Source: Foetidibacter luteolus
GTDB lineage: Bacteria; Bacteroidota; Bacteroidia; Chitinophagales; Chitinophagaceae
Length of the DNA: 64,000 nt
Assembly: GCF_009650435.1 (NCBI RefSeq)
Contig: NZ_VVIP01000065.1
Location: 62,001-126,000, forward strand
Direction of reading: 5' to 3'
Every line of letters starts with the position of its first letter. Position 1 is the first letter of the stretch. The notes under the pieces were generated by a model. It searched no databases, had not been told where the DNA came from, and saw only the letters and a program-made list of their open reading frames with translations. Positions 29,955 to 37,155 of this stretch are shown piece by piece. The position numbers and the translations under genes are program-made.

Positions 29955-32450
29955 ATGCGCAAAAACAAATTGTTACTGGCATCATTAGTTTTTACCGGGC
30001 TCCACTCCTATGCCCAATCTACCCACCATTTTACAGAAGGGTTGCTCATCAGTTCCGGCAGCCGCTATGGCCGTGAAGCTATTTATACAGATGTGCTGGC
30101 GTGGAAACTGTACAACAACAATATTAGCAAACCAACCGAAGGCGCTATTCTGGATATTACCGATAAAGGCGACACGCTTTCCTGGCAGCCTATTAAGGCA
30201 GACAGTGCTAACCGTTTTCTTACCCGGCGCTGGCAGGCACTTGCCAGGGGCAATACTTTCGGCAATCCTAACCGGGTTGACAGGGGCACTGGCTATATCT
30301 ATTTTACCTACAACTCATCCAAAGAACAGCCTGCCATACTGAATGTAAAAGGCAACAGCGGTATTTACTTCAATGGGGTTCCGCACATGGGCGATCCTTA
30401 CAGTTCCGGCTACATGTATGTTCCGGTTAAACTAAAAAAGGGGCTGAATGAATTATATGTGCGTGGTACAAACATTACAGCCGACCTGATTTTTAATGAT
30501 AAGCCTGTGCTGTTAAGCACAGACGACCTCACCTTACCAACCATTGTAACCGGCCAGCCGAACAGCAACATGCAAGGGGCTATCGTAGTAATCAACACTT
30601 CCGCAAAAGAATTGAAGAACGTGCAGTTTAAAACCAGCCTTGGTGGTAAGGAATTAACAACAGCAGTGCCGGCGATACCTGCCATGTCAACCAGGAAAGT
30701 AAGGTTTGATTTTGATGGCAGCAGCGTTACTGCAAAAGGCTGGAATAATTGTTTGGTTACTTTGCTTAACCAGCAAAAGGTTGCCGATACAGCTACCATA
30801 AAAATTGAATCTACAGAACCATCAGATAAATACGCTGTTACTTTTACCAGCAATATTGACGGCAGCCTCCAGTATTATGCCGTAACACCACAACTGCCTG
30901 CCGGTAACAGTTCAGGCAATGCCCTGTTTCTTTCTGTGCATGGCGCTGGTGTTGAAGCATTAGGCCAGGCAAGGGCTTACCAGTCTAAAGATTGGGGCAC
31001 ACTGGTAGCCGCCACCAATCGCCGCCCCCGTGGTTTTAATTGGGAGGATTGGGGAAGGCTTGATGCATTGGAAGTACTTTCACTTGCCAAAGCAAAATTT
31101 CAGCCGCATCCGCAGCACATCTATCTTACCGGTCACTCTATGGGCGGTCACGGCACCTGGTTTCTCGGCGCAACTTATCCTGATAAATGGGCAGCCATCG
31201 CACCTTGTGCAGGCTATCCTACTTTAAAAGGTTATGGCTCTGCCGATGGTGTGATACCCGACAGCAGTAACTCAGTTACAGAACAAATGCTGCTCCGCTC
31301 CAGCAACCAGAGCGATGTGCCCAGGCTTGCCACCAATTACAAACAACTGGGCGTATATGTATTACACGGCGATGCGGACAGGGTGGTGCCGGTAACCTAT
31401 GCCCGCCAGATGAGAAAAGCACTGGCTGATTTTCATGGTGATTACAGCTACTACGAATACCCCGGCGGCGAACATTGGTTTGGCAATGAAAGCGTTGACT
31501 GGAAGTATATTTTCGATTACTTTAAATGGCATAAGCTTGCTGTTGATACCGCTGTGAACACCATTGATTTTATGACAGCGAGCCCCGGCATCTCCGCTTC
31601 TTACCGCTGGGCAAGCATATTGCAGCAACAACACCCGCTTGAGTATAGCCGCATCCAGCTAAAAAGAAACAACAGCGCCAAATCCATAACAGGCTCGGCT
31701 GATAATGTAAAGCTGCTTCAGTTTAACCTGAAGGAATTTGGCAGCAATGCTGCTGTTAAAATTACACTTGACAGCCAGGCATTGCAATACAATACCAACA
31801 GCGCAAATGACAGTATTATCCTCAAGAAAGAGAACGACAAATGGAGCATTGCTGATGCCCCCACACCGCAACAGAAAAACCCAACGCGTTATGGCACTTT
31901 TAAAGATGCGTTTAACTACAATATGATTTTTGTGTACGGCACTGCCGGTACCAAAGAAGAAAACGAATGGAGCTACAACAAAGCTGTTTACGATGCTGAA
32001 ACCTGGTATTACCGCGGTAACGGCGCCGTTGACATTGTTTCTGACAAGGTATTCGTTGCTGGACAGTACAAAGACCGTGGTGTTATCCTGTTCGGCAATG
32101 CGGAAACCAATAGTGCATGGCAACAACTGCTGGCAAATTGCCCCATACAGGTAAAAAGGAACAGCATTAATGCTGGCGAAAAAACATTTACAGGTGATGA
32201 CCTGGGTGCATATTTTGTTTGGCCGCTCACCAACTCCGGTTTTACCAGCGTAGGGGTTGTTGCCGGCACAGGGTTGAAAGGTATGAATGCTGCCAACGCC
32301 AACCAGTATTTTGCAGGCGCAAGCGGTTTTCCCGATTTCATGATTTACAGCCTGGATATGCTGAAAAAGGGCTCCTCAGAAATTAAGCTGGCAGGCTTTT
32401 TTGACAGCGACTGGAAGTTAAGCACCACAGATATGGCTGAAGGAAAGTAA
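29955..32450 (+). CDS. Exported alpha/beta-hydrolase, prolyl-oligopeptidase-like
   Basis: An 831-residue secreted protein (signal peptide to about 20). The N-terminal third is beta-rich and unassigned. An alpha/beta-hydrolase domain follows, with nucleophile Ser395 in GHSMGGHGTW, Asp475 in GDADRVVPV and His507 in GGEHWFG, forming a complete triad. The last 300 residues form another unassigned beta region. Peptidase versus esterase activity cannot be told from the sequence. It is last in the run with the CRTAC1-type and haloperoxidase genes. Confidence 0.85.
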   Translation: MRKNKLLLASLVFTGLHSYAQSTHHFTEGLLISSGSRYGREAIYTDVLAWKLYNNNISKPTEGAILDITDKGDTLSWQPIKADSANRFLTRRWQALARGNTFGNPNRVDRGTGYIYFTYNSSKEQPAILNVKGNSGIYFNGVPHMGDPYSSGYMYVPVKLKKGLNELYVRGTNITADLIFNDKPVLLSTDDLTLPTIVTGQPNSNMQGAIVVINTSAKELKNVQFKTSLGGKELTTAVPAIPAMSTRKVRFDFDGSSVTAKGWNNCLVTLLNQQKVADTATIKIESTEPSDKYAVTFTSNIDGSLQYYAVTPQLPAGNSSGNALFLSVHGAGVEALGQARAYQSKDWGTLVAATNRRPRGFNWEDWGRLDALEVLSLAKAKFQPHPQHIYLTGHSMGGHGTWFLGATYPDKWAAIAPCAGYPTLKGYGSADGVIPDSSNSVTEQMLLRSSNQSDVPRLATNYKQLGVYVLHGDADRVVPVTYARQMRKALADFHGDYSYYEYPGGEHWFGNESVDWKYIFDYFKWHKLAVDTAVNTIDFMTASPGISASYRWASILQQQHPLEYSRIQLKRNNSAKSITGSADNVKLLQFNLKEFGSNAAVKITLDSQALQYNTNSANDSIILKKENDKWSIADAPTPQQKNPTRYGTFKDAFNYNMIFVYGTAGTKEENEWSYNKAVYDAETWYYRGNGAVDIVSDKVFVAGQYKDRGVILFGNAETNSAWQQLLANCPIQVKRNSINAGEKTFTGDDLGAYFVWPLTNSGFTSVGVVAGTGLKGMNAANANQYFAGASGFPDFMIYSLDMLKKGSSEIKLAGFFDSDWKLSTTDMAEGK

Positions 32451-32470
32451 CCAGCAATTTGTTTTTTATC

Positions 32471-32506
32471 AACGGATGTCATTTTAAAAATGGCATCCGT
32501 TTTTTA
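32471..32506 (+). terminator. Rho-independent terminator closing the haloperoxidase operon
   Basis: Stem AACGGATGTCATTTT/AAAATGGCATCCGTT (one wobble) followed by TTTTTATT, 20 bases after the stop codon. Confidence 0.9.
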
Positions 32507-32518
32507 TTGGCTTTATTT

Positions 32519-32577
32519 GGATACCAGCGTCCGGTATTTCATGGCGACCTGGTTGCGTCGCAATCCTTTCATCTGCA
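32519..32577. repeat. Dispersed repeat family 1 copy
   Basis: GATACCAGC...TATTTCATGGCGACCTGGTTGCGTCGCAATCCTTTCATC, just after the terminator. The 761-base gap that follows holds this copy, a universal-stress-protein relic, a family 2 repeat and the rbp terminator. Confidence 0.75.
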
Positions 32578-32660
32578 TAGCAATGGGCAACAACTTATCC
32601 GGGAGCAGAACTGGCCCCTGTAACCAACACCATAGAATACTGTAGATACACAATGTTTGT

Positions 32661-32884
32661 TTATCTACCTATCACCCCATTATGCTCAACGGCAATAACC
32701 GGAATGCTGGATGTATAAGAGAGCAATTTTCGTGTTACCCTGTTCCACCAGCCTGGCAAAAAAGAAATCTTTGATAGGGTTGATCATGATAAGGTCTGCA
32801 TTTATTTTCTTCGAGAAATCCAGTGTTGCTTTTGCAAGGTTTTTCCCTCACGTAATTCCACCTTGCTAACCTGCATATCGCCCG
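32661..32884 (-). pseudogene. Relic of a universal stress protein (UspA) C-terminus
   Basis: Read on the minus strand through two single-base frameshifts (near 32841 in an A-run, and near 32725) this gives a continuous UspA-like end: DMQVSKVELREGKN, then LAKATLDFSKKINADLIM, then SYTSSIPVIAVEHNGVIG and a stop at 32661. The ADLIMI and IPVIAVE strands are typical of the family. The N-terminal half is missing and a family 2 repeat adjoins the broken end. The frameshifts could be sequencing errors, but the missing half could not. Confidence 0.6.
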
Positions 32885-32939
32885 GGGTTGCAATGGGCTA
32901 TAAACCCTGTCTGCGAAAACCGCAGCAGGCTGCACCTTA

Positions 32940-33043
32940 GGGTGAGGGATTGAAGCGGTTACCCCGCTGAAGGCTTTGTGCCGGGCTTTGTGGCGGAGTA
33001 ATAGCGGAAAGCCCGCCCCCTTGCGCAGCTTGGGGGCACCCCC
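32940..33043 (+). repeat. Dispersed repeat family 2, short form
   Basis: From GGGTGAGGGATTGAAGCGG to TTGCGCAGCTTGGGGGCACC; lacks the internal 45-base hairpin segment of the long form. It abuts the stress-protein relic. Confidence 0.8.
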
Positions 33044-33154
33044 TGATAAATTATAACTACACAATACATCCCCTGGGATAACAAAGTTAGCAGGTAAAGT
33101 AGGTTCTGTTTTTTAGGATGGGCCAGCCACGGCTGTTGTATTGGATGGGGCCCG

Positions 33155-33183
33155 AAACAAAAAAGTCTGGCAAGCCAGACTTT
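33155..33183 (-). terminator. Terminator of the RRM protein gene
   Basis: A 10-bp perfect stem AAAGTCTGGC/GCCAGACTTT with a 2-nt spacer, followed on the minus strand by TTTTTTGTTT, about 30 bases after the stop. Confidence 0.85.
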
Positions 33184-33211
33184 ACAATATTTTGTATGGA
33201 AAAGTGATGAA

Positions 33212-33622
33212 TTAGTACCTGTTGTATCCACCGCCGCCTTCGCCACGGTTACGGTTGTAGCCGCCACCACCGCCACCGCGGTTGTAACCACCACCTCCGC
33301 CGCCACCACGGTTGTAGCCACCGCCACCTCCGCCGCCGAAGCTTTTCTTCTTGAAGCCGCCGCCACCGCCATTGTCTTGCTTAGGCGCAGATTCGTTTAC
33401 AACGATTTTGCGGCCTGAAATTTCGGTTTCGTGCAGTTCACTAATTGCCTGTTTAGCAGCGGTATCATCCCCCATTTCAACAAAACCAAAGCCTTTGCTG
33501 CGGTTGTTATTGAATTTGTCGGTAATGATTTTTGCGGAAACAACTTCTCCGTAAGGGGAGAATAAATTGTACAAATCATCACTGGTCATGTTCCAGTTCA
33601 GGTTTCCAACGTAAATGTTCAT
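33212..33622 (-). CDS. Glycine-rich RNA-binding protein (single RRM)
   Basis: A 136-residue cytoplasmic protein. Residues 1-80 form one RRM with RNP2 (IYVGNL, at 3-8) and RNP1 (KGFGFVEM, near 43-50). The tail from about 85 is a Gly-rich, RGG/GYNR low-complexity region. The layout matches the Rbp family of cyanobacteria and Bacteroidota, which bind RNA and are often cold-induced. It has its own terminator and a 231-base upstream region without other genes. Confidence 0.92.
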   Translation of the reverse strand: MNIYVGNLNWNMTSDDLYNLFSPYGEVVSAKIITDKFNNNRSKGFGFVEMGDDTAAKQAISELHETEISGRKIVVNESAPKQDNGGGGGFKKKSFGGGGGGGYNRGGGGGGGYNRGGGGGGYNRNRGEGGGGYNRY

Positions 33623-33853
33623 GTCAAAAGATTAAATAAACAATAAGAACCTATAGAAAACCAGTAACCAAAAAACCATAAACATTTACGCTTAAACGTT
33701 AAGGAAAAATGGAAGAACTGCCTCTTAGGAAGAACAAAATAAGTAAAATTCTGTAATTGCGTAGAATTATTTTTATTTTATGTACAGTAGCTTAAACACG
33801 TAAAAGCAGGGTTTTACAATTAGCCTGCCTGCAAAAGCTGTTACAACTACGAT

Positions 33854-34654
33854 TTACATATCGCTTAATATTTTACGGTAGCTGGTAACTATGCCTTTTA
33901 TGAGGGAGGAACTAAAACCCTGGTGCTCCATCTCGTTAAGCCCGGCGATGGTGCAGCCTTTGGGCGTGGTTACTTTGTCAATCTCCTGCTCCGGGTGGGT
34001 ATGTTTGGTAAGCAATAACTCCGCAGCGCCTTTTACCGTTTGCGCGGCAATTAAAGAAGCTGTGGCAGCATCGAAACCTATTTCAATACCACCTTGTATG
34101 TTAGCACGGATGTAACGCATGGCATAGGCAGTACCACAGGCACCGAGAACGGTGGCTGCATCCATCAGTTTTTCTTCTATAAAAACGGTTTTACCCAACT
34201 GGTTAAAGGCGTCGGCAACATATTGGGTTTGCTCTTCACTGGCTTTGTATTTGCAAATGCAGGTAATACTTTGCTGTATGGCAATTGCGGTGTTGGGCAT
34301 GGCACGAAACAAAGTAAAGTTGTCACCAATTACACTTTGAATGTCTTTTATCCAGATGCCTGTAATAACGCTGATAAGGGCATGGCGCTGCGCATCAAGA
34401 TGGGGCAACAGGTTTTCCAGGATATCTTTTACCTGGAAAGGTTTTACTGCGAGTATAACCCAGTCGGCGAATTTTACCGCCTCCGTATTATCGTTGCTGA
34501 TAAGGACGCCTTTTTCTTCCAGCGGCTTAAGCGTGGCAATATTTCTTTTGGTAATAATGATGTGCTGGGGTAATACAAACCCGCTGTTAATTAACCCTTC
34601 CGCTATGGCAGTTCCTAAGTTTCCACCGCCGATGATGGCTATTTTTTTTGACAT
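33854..34654 (-). CDS. proC: Pyrroline-5-carboxylate reductase
   Basis: Last step of proline synthesis, reducing pyrroline-5-carboxylate with NAD(P)H in the cytoplasm. From the chosen start at 34654 (MSKKIAIIGGGNLGTAIAEG) the protein has 266 residues, the normal length; an upstream in-frame ATG at 34708 adds 18 residues outside the family fold. The GGGNLG dinucleotide motif, the VILAVKPFQV strand, and the C-terminal signature region (GGIEIGFDAATASLIAAQTVKGAAEL..., then KVTTPKGCTIAGL) are intact. Confidence 0.95.
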   Translation of the reverse strand: MSKKIAIIGGGNLGTAIAEGLINSGFVLPQHIIITKRNIATLKPLEEKGVLISNDNTEAVKFADWVILAVKPFQVKDILENLLPHLDAQRHALISVITGIWIKDIQSVIGDNFTLFRAMPNTAIAIQQSITCICKYKASEEQTQYVADAFNQLGKTVFIEEKLMDAATVLGACGTAYAMRYIRANIQGGIEIGFDAATASLIAAQTVKGAAELLLTKHTHPEQEIDKVTTPKGCTIAGLNEMEHQGFSSSLIKGIVTSYRKILSDM

Positions 34655-34727
34655 TATGTGCTGGTATTCTGATGAAATCAAATTATTGTTGAGTGAAGAT
34701 TTAACCACTCAACAATCTCTTCAAACT

Positions 34728-35054
34728 TTAATTCTCCCATAGATATCCGATGAGGAAATCGTAAATAACATCAGTTTCTTCATTAATTGTATAGTTACTG
34801 TTTTCGAGTAATGCTTCACAAAGAAGAAAGGCGGTTCTTTTATTTCCGTCAATAAATGGGTGATTGAGGATGACACTTTCCGCTATTGCCGCTGCTTTTT
34901 CAAAGCAGCCGGGGTATAAATCTTCACCGCCAAAAGTTTGCCATGGACGGTGCAAAGCGGCATCAAGCAAGCCATAATCTCTTATTCCCCTGGAGCCGCC
35001 GTAAAGTTCAATTGCTTTGTCATGGTACAGGATTACATCTTCAAGACTAAACAT
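34728..35054 (-). CDS. Doc/Fic-family toxin (death-on-curing)
   Basis: A 108-residue Fic-fold toxin with the Doc-type active loop HPFIDGNKRTAF; the Lys in GNKR replaces the second Gly of AMP-transferring Fic enzymes, pointing to Doc-type kinase activity on EF-Tu. Length and the opening (ILYHDKAIELYGGSRGIRD) fit the family. Its ATG overlaps the antitoxin stop by one base (TGATG arrangement), the classic order for such pairs. Confidence 0.9.
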   Translation of the reverse strand: MFSLEDVILYHDKAIELYGGSRGIRDYGLLDAALHRPWQTFGGEDLYPGCFEKAAAIAESVILNHPFIDGNKRTAFLLCEALLENSNYTINEETDVIYDFLIGYLWEN

Positions 35055-35242
35055 CAGGCAAGCTTTTTCATTAACTCATCATATTTTTCAAAAATTCCTG
35101 GCGCAAATTTGCCAAGGTCAAGCTTTTTATTTTCAGCGTTTTCAATGGCATCAACAATCTTAGGAAATGCTTTTTCAAAAACATCATCGGAAAGTGTATC
35201 CACTTTCAGTTTTATCATTTCTTTCATTTCAGCTACACTCAT
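35054..35242 (-). CDS. Predicted antitoxin of the Doc-type toxin
   Basis: A 62-residue, charged, mostly helical protein with no recognised DNA-binding fold. It overlaps the Doc-type gene by one base, so the partner role is inferred from position and size. It starts 19 bases after the hldD stop, so the pair may be read through from hldD. Confidence 0.65.
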   Translation of the reverse strand: MSVAEMKEMIKLKVDTLSDDVFEKAFPKIVDAIENAENKKLDLGKFAPGIFEKYDELMKKLA

Positions 35243-35261
35243 ACTTCAAATTTTTCCAAAT

Positions 35262-36305
35262 TTACCAAATTTTTCCTCCGCCCAGGTAGTTGCGTACATA
35301 GTCGTCAACACCTTCTTCCAGTGAATAGAATGGCTCTTCATAACCGGCCTCTTTTAGCTTATGCATGTTAGCCTCAGTAAAGTATTGGTATTTGTCGCGG
35401 ATATCCTCCGGCATGTCAATGTATTCAATGCGTGGCTGCAGGTCAAGGCCATGAAAAGTTGCCTTTACCAGGTCGTTAAAGCTTCTGGCTGAACCCGTAC
35501 CCAGGTTATAAATGCCGCATGGCAATGCCCGGGTATAAGATGTAAAAATGCCGGCGCCAGTAGGATGCTTTTTTTCTGTTTCTTTCTCGCTTTCCAGCAT
35601 CATCCAGTAAACTATTTTTACTACATCCTTTACGTAAATAAAATCACGTAACTGCTCCCCATCTTTGAATTCTTTCTTATGGCTTCTGAATAATTTCACA
35701 AAACCATCTTTTTTAATCTGGTTGACGGAATGAAATATCACACTGGCCATACGCCCCTTGTGGTATTCATTGGGCCCATATACGTTAAAGAATTTAAGGC
35801 CGGCCCAGTAGGGCGGCGTATAAACCTGGTGCAACGCAATTTTGTCAAACTCGTTTTTGCTAACGCCATAGGGATTTAGCGGGTGCAGCTTGTCAACAAT
35901 GTTATGGTCATCATCATAGCCCAATTCACCGGCGCCATAGGTTGCTGCTGATGATGCATAAATTAAAGGCACCTGCCTGGCGGTACAATACCTCCAAAGG
36001 CTTTTTGAATATTCTACATTCAGCTCTTCGTGTATGGCATAATTAAATTCTGTAGTATCGGTTCTTGCACCCATGTGAATTACGTAATCCACTTTCGGGT
36101 CATTTGCCTCCAGCCAGTCGAACAGGTTGTAGCGTTCTACAATCTGCGAGAATTTTTTGCTTTCCCAGTTAACACGTTTGGATTCTTCACCAAAATCATC
36201 TACTAATATCAAATTTTCAAAACCTTTCTCATTCAGGTATTGCACCATGCAGCTACCGATAAAGCCGGCTGCGCCAGTTACAATAATGGAAGATGTATTG
36301 TTCAT
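35262..36305 (-). CDS. hldD: ADP-L-glycero-D-manno-heptose 6-epimerase
   Basis: SDR-type epimerase that makes the heptose precursor for lipopolysaccharide inner core. It has 347 residues. The NAD-binding GAAGFIG motif (12-18), VDDFG at the end of strand 2, the YASSAATYG catalytic segment and the YGVSK motif are all present. It starts one base after the stop of a PIN toxin gene and ends 19 bases before a second toxin-antitoxin pair, so an LPS gene is enclosed by two such modules. Confidence 0.93.
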   Translation of the reverse strand: MNNTSSIIVTGAAGFIGSCMVQYLNEKGFENLILVDDFGEESKRVNWESKKFSQIVERYNLFDWLEANDPKVDYVIHMGARTDTTEFNYAIHEELNVEYSKSLWRYCTARQVPLIYASSAATYGAGELGYDDDHNIVDKLHPLNPYGVSKNEFDKIALHQVYTPPYWAGLKFFNVYGPNEYHKGRMASVIFHSVNQIKKDGFVKLFRSHKKEFKDGEQLRDFIYVKDVVKIVYWMMLESEKETEKKHPTGAGIFTSYTRALPCGIYNLGTGSARSFNDLVKATFHGLDLQPRIEYIDMPEDIRDKYQYFTEANMHKLKEAGYEEPFYSLEEGVDDYVRNYLGGGKIW

Positions 36306-36306
36306 G

Positions 36307-36747
36307 TTATAAAGTTATGATTTCAAAACCCTCGTTAAGGGCAAAGGAAAAATCAGACGGGTTATTGGTGAAAATAGATTTGATGTTATTAGCTGCCGCT
36401 ACTGCAACAATATTGGCATCGTGGATTTTTTTTGCTTTTAGCTGGTAACGATACACGTAATCCGACAATAACTGAACACTTTGGCCAGAAGGGTAATAAA
36501 GTGGGAATTGACTCTTAATATAATCAACATCGGCCTGAAGTTGGTTGTAATCAACCTTATTGTAAATCTTCTGAAGATTGGACTGTGTTACCAGGAACTC
36601 TCTTAAAATCTGTTCTGTAACACAAACTGAACAGCCATTTTCCATCAAATCCCTAATCCGTTCAATTGCTTTATCAGTATATCCAGGCGTATTGTTACGC
36701 AGATAAGAAACAATATTGGTATCAATAACAATTGCTTTATCTGCCAT
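36307..36747 (-). CDS. PIN-domain (VapC-like) toxin
   Basis: Predicted RNase of the PIN family, about 146 residues. The acidic set is visible: the first Asp in VIDTNIVSYL, a Glu in EQILREF, the Asp in KIHDANIVAVA and a late Asn/Asp in TNNPSDF. ATGs at 36756 and 36747 are both possible; I chose the one directly before ADKAIVIDTN. It overlaps the upstream antitoxin gene, and hldD starts one base after its stop. Confidence 0.85.
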   Translation of the reverse strand: MADKAIVIDTNIVSYLRNNTPGYTDKAIERIRDLMENGCSVCVTEQILREFLVTQSNLQKIYNKVDYNQLQADVDYIKSQFPLYYPSGQSVQLLSDYVYRYQLKAKKIHDANIVAVAAANNIKSIFTNNPSDFSFALNEGFEIITL

Positions 36748-36970
36748 CATCGCCATACATATCTTCTCTTCTGAATGTTGGTGCGGAGTCCAGTTTTAAA
36801 CCGGTCTTATGCCATTCTTCCAAGCTTTTTAAAAAAACATCTTTTTTTTCAACCTCAGTTTCTATTTCAAGCTTCACTTCATACTCTCCCTTTGGAAGGT
36901 TGGCAGGCAAATCAATACTGACTTGCTGATTATCTTCTACAATCTTTATTTTCTTGTTTATCGTAATCAT
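36737..36970 (-). CDS. Predicted antitoxin of the PIN toxin
   Basis: A 77-residue acidic protein with an N-terminal beta-rich part (about 1-40, ending VKLEIETEVE) and a helical C-terminal part with EEWHKTGLKLD. It overlaps the PIN gene by 11 bases. This resembles small antitoxins whose tail wraps the PIN toxin; the family is not identified. Confidence 0.65.
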   Translation of the reverse strand: MITINKKIKIVEDNQQVSIDLPANLPKGEYEVKLEIETEVEKKDVFLKSLEEWHKTGLKLDSAPTFRREDMYGDDGR

Positions 36971-37155
36971 AAAGCCCTTTTTCCAAAGTTACCAAGATTT
37001 TTTGCAAGTAATTGGTTTCACGCGAAGGATCAGAAACGCCAAATAAAAGCTGTTTCATGTTGCCGCGTAGCGAACAAGGCGTACAAGTGAGTGACACAAC
37101 GAATGCTCAATAGTAGCCCCGGACGTCCGGGATAGCTAATTACCAAAACACAGCT

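Noticed and set aside
32735-33064. 109-codon minus-strand frame across repeat family 2
   Set aside because: It mixes the repeat with the wrong frame of the stress-protein relic.
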